Source: Linum tenue (lineage: Eukaryota; Streptophyta; Magnoliopsida; Malpighiales; Linaceae). From it: 64,000 nt of DNA. Positions 1-10,756 of this stretch are shown piece by piece. The notes beneath the pieces are model-generated. The model did no database searches, was not told the origin of the DNA, and worked only from the letters and a program-made list of their open reading frames with translations. Where the stretch lies: assembly GCA_946122785.1 (NCBI GenBank), contig CAMGYJ010000009.1, forward strand, positions 28,121,633-28,185,632, given 5' to 3'. Positions within the stretch are counted from its first letter, which is position 1. Every line of letters begins with the position of its first letter. The translations under genes were made by a program, and so were the position numbers.

Positions 1-236
1 GACCACATTCCAAATGGACCACAACGGCTAGATCGTTGTTCCCACTAGCAACGTAAGCAATCCCTTTGTGTCCATTTCTTTTCTTTTTTAATCCTCGATA
101 CATACAAGGATTAGGGTCTTTCAAGTAAAGTAATGCTCGTGACCAACATATGTCGGGTTCAGAGCTGGAAATTGAGATTAAAGTAATAATTTCCCTTTGT
201 CTTTGTCGGTTAGTGAGTTAAACAGAGATTAATCAA

Positions 237-2100
237 ATGCGTATTAATTTTTTGTTTGTCTTTGCTAGAATGGACGACATTATCGAGCTTATTCTGTATG
301 ATGGATGTGAAATGGATATGTCGGGGGGATGTTTCATAGTATGTTGGGGGGTTGTCGATGTCGTGAATGTGAATCGGGATGTCTTGTACTACTTCGAATT
401 GACGACGACTTTGATTGAAGATTTGGAGTATATTTCCGTCGAGAGACTATGGTACTTGACACTTGGGGAAAGTATGGCTACTGAATTGCATGAAATTGTT
501 TAGGATGTGGAGGTTGTAACTGGATTGCTTCTCTTGGTTGGAACTAGAGATATAAGGGTGTACTTTGAGGCTACAAGGGATCTTGGAGAGCTGGGTTATA
601 TGGGACACCAATTATGGCCATTTTCTTGAAGGGGAAGATGCATCTGGAGACAATTCAGCTGCACCTGAATTTGTTCGGCTAGTAGAAGATGATGCTCAGA
701 CATCTGACAAGGAGTACCATGAAATTAGAGCTGATGCTTGGAAAATAAGTAGAAGATTTAGAGCAGAGCTTTATGGTGAAAGAAGTTCGGTGAATCAATT
801 ATTTGCGTGGGATGTCAACCATCATGTTGATGTGGCTTCAATAATGCTAGCATTGAGGGTGGATCGGCAGCTGAGACTGTGGAGCTTGATGAGAGTTTGG
901 AGATTGAGGAAAGCATTGTTAGGAGTGAGGAACAAAGTAACGTGGATAAGGAGATCAATGTTGAAGGATCGGTTGATATGGAGTATAGGGCCTCTGAAGA
1001 TTCTACTTATGTTAGAGGGAATATTGCTGAAGATGAAGGTGTTACAAGTTTCGACAAGATCTTGGGTTATGATCCCAACTGGGATCATAGCACATTGAAG
1101 TTCAAAACACATATGTGATTATATCTCCTACTCAGTTTAAAGATGTTGTTGTGAAGAGTGCAATTCATAATGGAGCGGATATTAGATGGATTAGGAGTAG
1201 TGAATCGAGGAAGGAGGTTGTGTGTGCCCAAAGGGATGAGTATGGTTGCAAATGGAAGGTTTATGGTAGTTGGTTCCGTGGACAAGAAACATTCACGGTG
1301 AAAGCTTCTGGACCAGACCATAGTTTCCCTCGAGCGATTCAGATTTGTGCGGCGGGTTACAAGTGGATCGCATCTGAGTACCTCGAGGTTTTTCGGGTAA
1401 ATCAAGCATGGAATGTCAACTTAATAACTGATGAATTGAAGACCAAACACAATCTTTCGGAGTATCACAACACTAGAAGATGTCCTATGAATGTTGGTAT
1501 TCAGGTATAGTGTGAATGGTGTTTGAATCCAGTGTGAATGGTGTTTGAATGAAAGTTTCTACTTAACACAACCATGTCCATATGTTTGATCTCAATCGTG
1601 AATGGTGTTTGAATTTGATATGGTGTGAATATTGAGCCTGGTGTTTGAGAGTGAGTTTGGTTTGATGTAGTGTGAATGTTTTGACTGTGTAGGCTCCTCA
1701 TGTCGGCTCATCCCGTAGGAATGTAACAGATAGGGAAATGAGAATGACAATGCAAGGAATTGGAACCTATATTGATGAGAACACCATCAACATGTATGCT
1801 AGGGTAAGGATAATTCTTTGCTTATAATGCCACTCTCTGTTTTTTAGTTGGTAAGGCTAATTCTTTGTTTTTTGGCAGCTAAGTACGTGGGTTCCAGAGA
1901 GTGCTGGAGGTGTGCAACCCACTGCACCAGACTGTCCTGTTGTAGGTGCTAGCCACCTACTACTCAGCCAGAGGTGCCTTAGGGAAGCTAGAAGAAAGCT
2001 TGGTAGCTTAGGTTTTAGGAATGCTCCACACTTTTGTAATTTGTACATGGATGCATATGGTAGCACATGTTTCGGATTATGTACTCTAGTCCGAAGGTGA
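237..2100 (+). pseudogene. MULE1 transposase remnant (N-terminal, DNA-binding and C-terminal parts)
   Basis: Several frames together read like a plant MuDR-family transposase. From the ATG at 270 there is the N-terminal module (MDDIIELILYDG, then GGCFIVCWGVVDVVNVN and ERLWYL). Acidic linkers follow at 565-1118. At about 1040-1500 lies the Mutator DNA-binding domain (LGYDPNWDH, FKDVVVKSAIHNGADIRW, CKWKVYGSW, then HSF in place of the usual His-x-Cys). A short C-terminal match sits at about 1690-1800 (GIGTYIDENT). The DDE catalytic domain that should separate these last two parts is absent. The reading frame shifts near 1100, and an in-frame stop lies at 1508-1510. It is a deletion derivative that cannot encode an active transposase. 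Family assignment is from motif order, not from a search. Confidence 0.6.
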
Positions 2101-2522
2101 GCAGTATGAACCTATTTTGTACATGCTAGGACAATTTAGCAGGATTCTTACTTATGTTAGGTACTCAGAATTCAGACTTATGCTAGCAGTAGAAAGCTTC
2201 GAGTCACTCTTTTGCTAGGTACTCAGAATCCATACTTATGTTAATAGGATTCTGCCCTATTTTGTACATGCTAGGACATGTTAACCTGATGGTGATATAT
2301 GTATATGGTTCACAAGGGTTGGTGAATGCAAGTATGGTTGATGTTTATGTATACTAGCTCGGTTTAAATCGATCAGTTTTATTCAACATAAAATCTCCAT
2401 TACATACGAACAAGAAACCACACGATTAAAATTTTCCATTTTTATTCGAAATGAAATCTCCATTACATATGAACCAGTCCACACACAATTACAACAACAA
2501 CTACGAATAGCACACAAAAACA

Positions 2523-3055
2523 TCATAAAGTCATCCTCTTTTTAAGTGCATAAATCGTATGTCTCATCTTTCGCAGTTTGACACAACTTGCAACATTGAG
2601 TTTGACAAGCTTGGTAAAGTCTTCTAAAATTGCAGCCTTCTCTTCCTTACGTTTCCTCGCCTTCTCTTCTGCTTTACGAATACGGCCTTCTAGCGCTTTC
2701 ATATCACCGAGCTTCAACTTCAGTTCATGATTATCTTCCATCAATCCATCAACCATCGAGTCACTCTCGGGCTCATCATCAAAACATCGGAAAAAGCGAC
2801 AATTATTTTTGTGATCCTACAGAAGAAGAAGAGGTGAATCGTGGTTGTGTTGGTCGAAAACAAAGATTTGAACAGAGATTTCAACCTACCTTCCAATATG
2901 GACAAGAGTACAAATATTCTTCCAGGATTCAAGCTAGTGCGAGATGTATTCATCACACACGGGGCTTTGTGCACTTTACATAGAATCGTGGTTGTGTTGG
3001 TCGAACGGGAAGAAGTGGAACCTTCATCAGCATTTTTCCCGGATCTCCACGCCAT
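2523..3055 (-). pseudogene. GRF-type zinc-finger coiled-coil protein, two exons, one frameshift
   Basis: Exon 1 (3055-2890) carries the first half of a GRF zinc finger: CKVHKAPC, NTSRTSLNPGR, then CPYWK in the neighbouring frame. A donor GTAGGT follows at 2889. Exon 2 starts after an AG acceptor at 2817 with DHKNNCRFFRCFDDEPE, the second half of the finger. It continues as a charged coiled coil (GRIRKAEEKARKRKEEKAA) to the stop at 2523. GRF fingers bind zinc and single-stranded nucleic acid, and plant genomes carry many small GRF plus coiled-coil genes of unknown role. The frame changes by one base between NPGR and CPYWK, so this copy is probably dead. It lies inside MULE1 and antiparallel to the transposase, as a second gene or captured cargo would. 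Confidence 0.55.
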
Positions 3056-3329
3056 GTCTCTTTCTACAAAGTAGGTGGGTGGTCAAACCTTCGACGGTGA
3101 CGGCGGACGACGAGTGGCGGCAGCGCTGAGTTTTTCTGTCATTTTCTACAATTTCGTTGGCGGCCGACGCGATGGGTGAAGAGAGGAGAGGAGACGAAGT
3201 GGGGGGTGAATGAGGTTAGGGCAGGGGGTCTGTTGGGAGATATACTCGAAAAGTAAAATTCATTTTTCCTTTTTTTGCTTCAAAATGAAAAAATGAAATT
3301 ATTATAGATGGAAATGAAAACAAAATTAA

Positions 3330-3510
3330 TTGAAAGTTGCTGACTTGGCAGTAATGTGGCGCGTTAACCGTCCAAGTTAACGGTCAAACATCGGGTTTTG
3401 CCAATTTCGTTATTTTGATGTATAGTTTGGGCCAGGATGTTATAGATCGAAAAGATTGGTCAGGATGTTTATTATGGTTAAAGTTCAGGCCATACAAATA
3501 TATTAACCCT
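3330..3510. repeat. Right terminal region of MULE1
   Basis: The block contains the paired GTTAACCGTCCAAGTTAACGG palindrome-like stretch and runs to AACCCT at 3510. It resembles MULE end sequences in style. The matching left copy lies outside the window, so the boundary is inferred. Confidence 0.4.
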
Positions 3511-3620
3511 TAAATAAATACAAAATCGGAATCCTGTAAATAGATTCTCTCTCTCCATTCTCCAATTTCAGTTGAAATCCCCCTCCCTCCCTCTCTTGTC
3601 GTCGTCAAGGGTCGAACCCT

Positions 3621-3630
3621 CTTCTCTCTT
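3621..3630. repeat. Target-site duplication of MULE2 (left)
   Basis: CTTCTCTCTT is repeated exactly at 6775-6784 on the other side of the element. Confidence 0.85.
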
Positions 3631-3746
3631 GACAAAAATCCAAAAGTACCACTGTTTTAAAAAAAATTTACAAAAATACCACCCTCACCAAATAATTTCC
3701 AAACATACCATCGTTTATATAAAACCGCGCCTCTGATGAGCGGTTT
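3631..3746 (+). repeat. Left terminal inverted repeat of MULE2
   Basis: It pairs with 6659-6774 in inverted orientation with few mismatches. Shared blocks include TACCACCCTCACCAAATAAT and CATCGTTTATATAAAACCGC. Confidence 0.9.
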
Positions 3747-4072
3747 ATATTGAAACCGCAGCCTAGAGGCGCGGTTTCATCACAAAACGCTTCACCAAGG
3801 AGCGGTTTGACCTTGCATGGCTGTCAAACCGCGTGTCCACGTGGCGTTTCATCAAACCGCTCGTTGGGAGAGCGATCTAAAGGCCAAAACGTGTGCCAGC
3901 CAGGCGATCCGCGTCGACTAAGTAAACCGCGTCCCCGAGGCGCGGTTTGACTGTTCGGGAAAAGCAAACCGCGTCCCCGAGGCGCGGTTGACTGTTCGGG
4001 AGAAGCAAACCGCGTCTCCGAGGCGCGGTTTTCGTTGGAGAAAATTGACGAAATGGCCCCCGGGGACGCGGT
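3725..4072. repeat. Left array of AAACCGC...GCGGTTT hairpin modules
   Basis: About nine consecutive modules of 25-30 bp each begin with AAACCGC (or a one-base variant) and end with GCGGTTT. The cores are variable and GC-rich (for example GTCCCCGAGGC). Each module can fold on itself. Two near-identical modules lie at 3924-3951 and 3966-3990. Confidence 0.85.
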
Positions 4073-4183
4073 TTGTACCCTATATAAACCCCCCCCCCCC
4101 CCCTCACTTTTCTGCACACCAACCTCATTCCCCCCCTCTCTCTCTAACTTCTCCCTATCCACTCCCCTCCCCAGCCAAAAACC

Positions 4184-5998
4184 TTAGAAACGTTTTTTTT
4201 GTTGGTTGCGGCCTAAGTCTGATCTGCCTCCAAAAAACTTTTCTTTGGTCTTCACTAAAAAACCGTCGAACCTCTGTCCGAAGAACCATCCATAGCTATC
4301 GGTATTCTCTCCCTCCACAATGGCAAAGCTTAATGGATATACTAATCTATTTGCATCTGCTCCGCTGGCAATCAGTAGAGTACCCTTGTACTTGCCGGTA
4401 AGGAATGTTCCATCAACTTGAATCACAGGAACACAGTATGGAAAACCATCAATACATGGCTTGAAGGCCCAGAAAAGACGCTTGAATTGGCGATTGTTAC
4501 CAGCCACCGGCGATTGAATTTCTTCATCTTGGTAGCGAGGCGAGAAAATGGTTCCAGGGTTAGACACCTCCAACGCCAAAATCAGTTTGGGAAGGAATGC
4601 ATATGATTCTTCCCAGTCACCAAACACGGCAGCCATTGCTTTCTGTTTCCCATGCCACGCTTTCTTGTAGTTAATGATATAACCATAACGACTAGAAATG
4701 TGGGCGATGATGGTTTTCACCTTCAGGTCGGGCTGCTCCTCAATTAGATGTTTGATAACCGCGGCAACCATCCTTGATTTCAACTGTCGATGGCCTTGGG
4801 ATGTTATTGATGACACACATGTGTGTGTGTTCACCGCACGGGATATGACCCAATGACCGACTCTCTTGCTCTTGATGGCCCGGACCCTAGCTGTGCATCC
4901 CTCATTGTGGTTTCTGCATCGAACCATCAGCCTCTTTGTGTCGGAATGGGTTGTCTGCCATTCAAAACTCTGAGTCATTGCTTCAGTGGAAATAGCGTGT
5001 CGAACCTCATTCTTCGTTGCAAATTGTTGGCCCTTCGTAAAGCCAGTTAGTGGACCCCATAATGGCACATCTGGCGGGTCCATGTCGGCATCAACATACC
5101 AATCTTCACTTTGAATGTGATTGTAGTATGGAATAGGTACACGGTCGTGAGGTACCTCATCACCATCTGCGTCTGATTCTGGACCGGAATCATCAGCACC
5201 TTCCAGCGGATCGTAGCTGTCTGCACTAACTTCGCCTTCCTCTTCTTCAACCTCAGGGTCACTAACTGGACTTGGATTGACCTCTTCTTCCATCTGATTA
5301 TCAGCATGAAAGGCACCTTGACCTTCACTAGCTCCATAATGGTAGTTGTGGTAACTAACACCGCTTTGATAGAAGTTGTACTCGGGTGGGTACTGGTAGC
5401 CTGCTTGTTGGTTGTAATCCGTCTGTTGAGCTTCTTCTTCATATGAAGGGAAGGATTGATGACTTCCTCCAGTTCCATGATGATACTCCTGACTCCAACT
5501 CGAGTCTTGGAAATCCCGGTGGGGATGATCTTCGTATAATACACTCCCACCGTGGATACCAGATGTTTGGCCATCTCCAGAATGACCTACACTACCTTCG
5601 ACGGCCTCGGTGTAAACGAACATCTCCGCTTGCTTAATTGTATTGGTGGTCAAAAATTGGACCATGGCATCAACGTCCTCCTGAGTGGTAAGGAGGAATT
5701 CCTCATGCCACAGCGACCCGTCATGTCTGTTTGGATATCGATACACCATTCGATCAACTCTTCTACTGCCATCCATGCAGGTAATCTGAGTGCACATTCG
5801 GTGGAGCTCTTCAAGCATCGGTCTCGTACGGACCTTCATTTTATGAAAATTGCCACCGACGTAACTTACACCCTTTTCGGTCTCTTCCGTGTAACCATTC
5901 CACCGCAACCCAAGCGTGAACCTTTGGAATGCCATCTGCAATGAAAAGTAACACAAGTTACTAACATAACAACACAAAGAAAATGAAAAGTAATTCAA
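4184..5998 (-). pseudogene. MULE2 transposase, truncated inside the catalytic domain
   Basis: The open frame is 604 codons. The likely start is the internal ATG at 5935 (MAFQRFTLGLRWNG), because it follows a TTGCAG splice-acceptor-like site, giving about 583 residues. In order the protein shows a MULE N-terminal module (SYVGGNF), a low-complexity Tyr/Gly/Gln/Glu-rich linker, and a DNA-binding domain at about residues 320-400 (MVRCRNHNEGCTARVRAI, NTHTC). The beginning of the MULE catalytic domain follows (FWAFKPCIDGFPYC, then VIQVDGTFLTGKYKG with the first catalytic Asp near residue 529). The frame ends about 75 residues later. The second Asp, the Glu and the zinc knuckle are missing, and only about 550 bp remain to the left TIR, so the loss is a deletion. 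It could still bind DNA but should not cut it. Confidence 0.85.
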
Positions 5999-6210
5999 AT
6001 TACTAACATAAAATCACAAATGACAATGGAAAGTAACACAAGTTACTAACATAACATCACAAAGGACAATGAAAAGTAATTCAAATTACTAACATAAAAT
6101 CACAAATGACAATGAAAAGTAATTAAGTTACTAACATAACATCACAAAGGACAATCAAAAGTAATTAAGTTACTAACATAAAATCACAAAGACAATGAAA
6201 AGTAATTACG
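5940..6210. repeat. Minisatellite upstream of the MULE2 transposase
   Basis: Roughly six copies of a 45-48 bp unit, alternating between two forms built around AAAGTAAC(A)CAAGTTACTAACATAA and AAAGTAATTCAAATTACTAACATAA. It sits in the predicted 5' intron or leader of the transposase. Confidence 0.85.
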
Positions 6211-6333
6211 AAACAAACTTACGAATTAACGTTAATCGCAAAAACTAAATAATTTAAAGGTGCAAAGCTGAAATTTGAGGAAGGAAGTGTGAAGAATTGT
6301 GTTCTCCGAAACAGCCTTTTATAGGCAAATTTT

Positions 6334-6690
6334 GCAGCAAAACCGCTTGGGGGGGGGGGAGCGGTTTTATGTCTGCCATGCAGCCCTACCCCTGCATGCC
6401 GACATGTCCGACATGTCGGGTGTCGGGTGACCAGGCACAAACCGCGCCTCAAGGGAGCGGTTTGTGTCCTGACATTGTAAACCGCCCCTTTCTCAGGCGG
6501 TTTGTAATGCCAACATTTAAACGCTCCCTCTTAGAGCGCTTTGTGGTAGGGTTAGCCTATAACCGCGCGTCCCAGAAGCGGTTTTCTCTGGAAAATAAAA
6601 ACGCGCGTCCAAGGAGCGGTTAGAATAGAAAACGCCGCCTAGAGGCGCGGTTCCATTGAAAACCACTCATCAGAGGCGCGGTTTTATATA
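6334..6690. repeat. Right array of AAACCGC...GCGGTTT hairpin modules
   Basis: About eight modules of the same pattern occur here, for example at 6334-6366, 6438-6464, 6479-6506 and 6560-6583. They match the left array in style but differ in their cores, so the modules are maintained as a motif and not as simple copies. Confidence 0.85.
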
Positions 6691-6774
6691 AACGATGGTA
6701 TTTTTGGAAATTATTTGGTGAGGGTGGTATTTTTGTAAAAAAATTTTAAAACAGTGGTAGTTTTGGATTTTTTC
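6659..6774 (-). repeat. Right terminal inverted repeat of MULE2
   Basis: Inverted copy of 3631-3746. Homology continues inward into the hairpin-module arrays. Confidence 0.9.
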
Positions 6775-6784
6775 CTTCTCTCTT
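6775..6784. repeat. Target-site duplication of MULE2 (right)
   Basis: Exact copy of CTTCTCTCTT at 3621-3630. Confidence 0.85.
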
Positions 6785-6916
6785 CTATCCTAATATAATC
6801 CCTTTTATTCCCCAATTCAATCCCTATTCTCTAACAACTTTATAATCCTAAATATATTCACAATCTCATCATCCAAGACAGAGATGCCTAGATCAATATT
6901 TCTTACAAAGTTACAG

Positions 6917-6928
6917 TGGTATAAGAGC
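6917..6928 (+). other. Primer-binding-site-like motif of the old retroelement
   Basis: TGGTATAAGAGC differs by one base from the common plant PBS TGGTATCAGAGC, complementary to the 3' end of initiator tRNA-Met. Confidence 0.5.
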
Positions 6929-7281
6929 TTGATCATTGTCAGGGTTTATAAAAGAAGAAAAACATAGTAAATTCACTGAAAAACTCACTATGTGAGGTCA
7001 TGGATGTAGAAGACATCACCAATACCGAGAACTTCAAAGAAGTGGTGGTTGCCAATGTAGATCACCAGGTCAAGCTGGAAAACTTCCTTCAAGGGGTTAT
7101 AGCCATCCTCAAGGGTACTTCATAGAGAGCCAACAAAGACATGAAAGAGTTCCAGAAAGGTGATGATGGAGCTAATAAAGTGAGGGTGGAACCACTCGTG
7201 ACACTGAGGCAGGCCACAAAAGCCAAGGAGATGCTTGACACACTTGTGGCTCCTATGTCGGCGGCGACCTAGGTGACCACA

Positions 7282-7771
7282 TAGGTTGGCAAAAATAACC
7301 ATACTCATAAATACCCGCACGAATCCGACCAATCGACTAGGATAAAACTCGAACTCGTATGATTTTACTCAGTATGAGTAAAACTCAAGCCCGCTTGATT
7401 ATACATGCATATGCATTTTATTTTAAACTAATCTTTATTTTTCTCAATATATTTAATATTTACCATACATATATAATATTTTCATGAAATGGTATTGTTT
7501 TGTACTAATTTTTTTCATCTTAGTAATTTCTTGTTGTATTTTTCACTTAAATGACAGTATATGTGTAACTGTTAACATGATAGTTGAAGTTATAAAGAAA
7601 AATTATTATCCATGGATAACCGTGGATACTCGCAGCCCGATCGGGTGTTGGTATGATTTTGATATTCTACCCAATTCTTATATGGTTATGGGTACGGGTA
7701 AAACCCGAACTATTTTGGGTAGGTAATGGATATGCATTATCGAGCCTCAACCCGACTCATTGTCATTCCTA
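7282..7771. mobile_element. Short non-autonomous hAT element (490 bp)
   Basis: The left end is TAGGTTGGCAAAA and the right end, inverted, is TAGGAATGACAAT. The 8-bp flanks are TGACCACA (7274-7281) and TGGCCACA (7772-7779), one mismatch apart, which is a hAT-type target duplication. Subterminal ACCCG/CGGGT motifs occur at both ends. No coding capacity is seen. The small frame at 7484-7726 has no recognisable domain. Confidence 0.65.
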
Positions 7772-8269
7772 TGGCCACAGTGCCCTCATTGCCGGCTTGG
7801 GTTTGGATTGTTGAGCATGAAGTCTAATAGTAAGGAGCAGGTTGGGCCGTGCAAGGGTATTAGGTCGCAGATGAAGGTGGGTCAAACCGACTAGGCCAAC
7901 TCGACCAATAAAATAAGATGAGCTAAGTTTGGCGGTCCAAGGTGGATCATAGGCCAACCCGAATATGAGGCAGGAGGTGATGGGGCGTGCTTACAACCCG
8001 AGTCATTCTAGAATCGGTTGGTCCGAACCAAACAGAGTTGTCTAGACAGGAACCGGTCAAACCAAGATCGGTCAAATTGATCATTAGGGGGCTCCAACGA
8101 TGGTGGAGAGAGAACGAGATGATGTAACACATTTGGTGGTGCTACATATGCGATGTTTCATCCCCTAATGATAGACATTCTGGTCGAACTCTAGAAGTGG
8201 GACAAGGATCAAGGACTAGACTAGGAGGTTAAGGAGGTTACCAATTAGAGGAGTAAGATGCATGGAAAT

Positions 8270-10375
8270 TTACCGACCTGCCCAGAAAGATCGTGTGTGG
8301 GGTTCATTATTCATCGAAAAATTTAATTGGTATAATTTTTAATGGAAACGGAGAAGAAGAATGGTGTGGTGAGGTCGAAAGAAGAAAGAGATTTATTATT
8401 TGGGATATTACAAAGGGAATGATAGCAAATCAAAGATAAAATACATATGTATATCCAAAACTTTGACATTTGTGAGAAATATAACAATTTATTTATTATT
8501 GGCAAATATAGCCATATTTAGGATGTTAATTGGAAAAATCTAGCCATTTTTGCTATATAAGTTAATGACGCTAGATGTGTCATCGGAAATATTGACGCTA
8601 AGTTGAGGTGGATACCACTTCAGCGCTCACATCAACTCCAAATCCACATGTTGGCCACATGTCCTTCTCTTTCTTCTTCTTTTTCCAAAGTAAAACCTCT
8701 TTCTATCTCTATCGTTCTTCATCATTGCCTAAATTAAAATTCATAAAACTCTTAAATATAATGAAACCACTTTTCATTTAATTGTCCAGGTTCGCTAAAC
8801 AAACATGTCACCTTACCTTCTCAATAAACATCTCACCCCATCTTCCAAACTACACTTTCTGCTTCCCTTTGTTCCACCTATTCAAGCAAATGTTGGAACT
8901 TTTTTGGTAAAACCATTCAAAATTCATTCATTCAAACTGACATCAAATCTTTCTTCTTGTTCCCATAATTGAGCCACCGAGCTAATGTCCGACGGCTTCC
9001 AAATCCTATCCATGAATCAAAATTTGGATCTGGGTATGGTTATTGTTACTTCAATGTTACCTCTCTCTCTTCCCCCTCCCCTTCTTTAATAATCTCGAAG
9101 CTCTGGCGAAAATCTAAAATAACGTAAGGTTCGAATCTCAATCTCGCCAAGCAGACGACTTTGTTTACTAAAGTCTTGTAATAGCAAAAAAATAACGACG
9201 AAGGGATAAGATTAAGGATGTTTGGAATGAAGGTTGATAAAATATCATCTATCTAAATAATATAATATAGACTTTCTCCTTAAAGGCTTTATCATTTCAA
9301 AATTCTAGCCTTCTTACGCATCCACGCCAGCAACCCTCCCACCAATCAGATTTTTTTCTTTTCATTTTACTTTATTATCTTTCTTTCATTGATCTAACAT
9401 TCTACATTAAAAGAGCAGTTTGTTTTTTATTTAATTTTTTCTTTTAAGTTTTTTAGTAATCCAGTCATAATGTGCCACTTATCACACTCTCTTTCTTTAT
9501 TTTCAATCCCCCTACTATTCTTAATTGATATGTATTTATTTCGTTTGAACTCCGAATTTAGATATCTTTGCGGCAAAAAATAAGATTTTATGTGATCAAC
9601 ACAACGATATCCATTTTTATATATGCTTGAATTTTTTTTTAAAACATGGTCGGGAACTCAGGATCATATATTCACAAGTCACGTTCCTATTGACATACTA
9701 AACTATATCAGTATCATTATATTCTACTTCCATGAAGTACTCATGTACTAACAAACAAGTTTCTTATTCTACTAAACTAGTTTTGTACTATCATAATAGC
9801 AATGCACAACAATTTCATGTGTGTTAAAACATTGTCGTGAGATACAGACTAACTTATCTTAAATAAAATTACTTTCCGGCCAACTGGTCGGGCTCAAAAC
9901 TAGTTTTATTGAGATGCTAATATGTATTGAAGGGCGCTCGTGCAACTTGCTTCATATTTTGGGTTTTGTCAGCGTCGATTTTGTCATCGACTGGAGCAGG
10001 TTATTATTCCTTCTTCACTACCCTATCCGATGAACCTTTATATGTTGTTTTATTGAACTCCACTTTGCTGCTATATGGGAGTCGACATTTGTTTGGATTT
10101 GACCAACGGTGGAAGATAGAGAAGAAGCTGCATAAAAGGTAGAAAATGGGTTAAAAGGATAGATCATGTGACATTTTTATTTGCTCTGAAAAGAATATGG
10201 TAATTAATTTTAAATTATCATTTTTGTTAAGGAATATTATTTTTCTATCTTTCTTATTTTATTTAATTAGAAAAAATGTTAAAAAAAAAATTAAATATGG
10301 CTAGTTATCACAAAAAATATTATGTAATCGTATTCAGTTAATCTAGTCAGCATCGTTGATAGTGATGTTAAGTTT
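8270..10375. other. AT-rich spacer, no gene recognised
   Basis: Long AT-rich tract with homopolymer runs and only short, unconserved open frames. The 71-codon frame at 9927-10142 has a hydrophobic start but no family I recognise. No TE boundary could be placed with confidence. Confidence 0.5.
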
Positions 10376-10756
10376 AACTTTTTTTTTAATGGTTAATTAA
10401 AAAATGCATTAAGAACCGGCAACCTTTAGCAAAACACTAAGGCGCCCCTCAGCACAAACAAAGTATGTACAATGGAAATCTTCCTGCACAAGGAAGAAAC
10501 ATAAAGAAGAAAACTACCCCAACCCCCTAGACTCGAAACAACATAACAGAGTCTGATCTAGTTGGCACTAGAAACGAAGGATCCACTTTGCCTCAAGCCC
10601 AAGCTAGAAGGGACTTCTCGCACTTTTCAAGCCATACATCCTAGTGCAGCGCTCCCGCAAGACAAGGCTTATCACTACACACCAAGCCATCTGATGTAGA
10701 GCAACATCAGTCGCTTCACCACTCCATCGAGTCACACGCCATTGTAAAACAGACTT

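Larger units (their letters stand above)
1..3510 (+). mobile_element. Mutator-like element (MULE1), left end outside window
   Basis: The interval holds MULE transposase fragments on the plus strand and a GRF zinc-finger gene on the minus strand. It ends in a typical MULE terminal region. The right end, read inward from 3510, begins AGGGTTAATATATTTG and contains the repeated wording 'gene-silent' AT/GT blocks seen at the ends of many plant MULEs. The left terminal inverted repeat is not in the window, so the target duplication cannot be tested. The catalytic part of the transposase is missing, so this copy is non-autonomous. Confidence 0.6.
3631..6774. mobile_element. Complete non-autonomous MULE (MULE2) with TIRs and 10-bp TSD
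   Basis: The two ends are inverted copies over about 115 bp. Both begin with a G-rich-to-A AAAAATCC(A) motif, and both contain the paired ACCACTG and ATTTCC blocks. The 10-bp CTTCTCTCTT lies directly outside both ends (3621-3630 and 6775-6784), a target duplication of the length typical of Mutator elements. Inside are a truncated transposase gene on the minus strand, a 5' minisatellite, and arrays of GC-rich hairpin modules next to each TIR. The insertion is into an older LTR-retroelement remnant. Confidence 0.9.
3520..8270 (+). mobile_element. Decayed LTR-retrotransposon remnant interrupted by MULE2 and a hAT
   Basis: When MULE2 and the hAT at 7282-7771 are removed, the flanks join into one older sequence. 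It has a TGGTATAAGAGC primer-binding-site-like motif at 6917-6928, close to the TGGTATCAGAGC used by plant elements primed with initiator tRNA-Met. A gag-leader-like open stretch starts with ATGGATGTAG near 7000. Stops occur soon after, and no LTR pair can be defined. The tract after 7780 continues the same degenerate, proline- and glycine-rich reading frames without a recognisable domain. Confidence 0.4.

Noticed and set aside
3725..4072. CRISPR-like array from regularly spaced palindromes
   Set aside because: Plant nuclear context, variable spacing, cores are not unique spacers, and the modules belong to a MULE terminus.
8490..10390. TIR pair of a MULE around the AT-rich spacer (TAGCCATATTT words near both ends)
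   Set aside because: The match is a few bases only and no target duplication was found.
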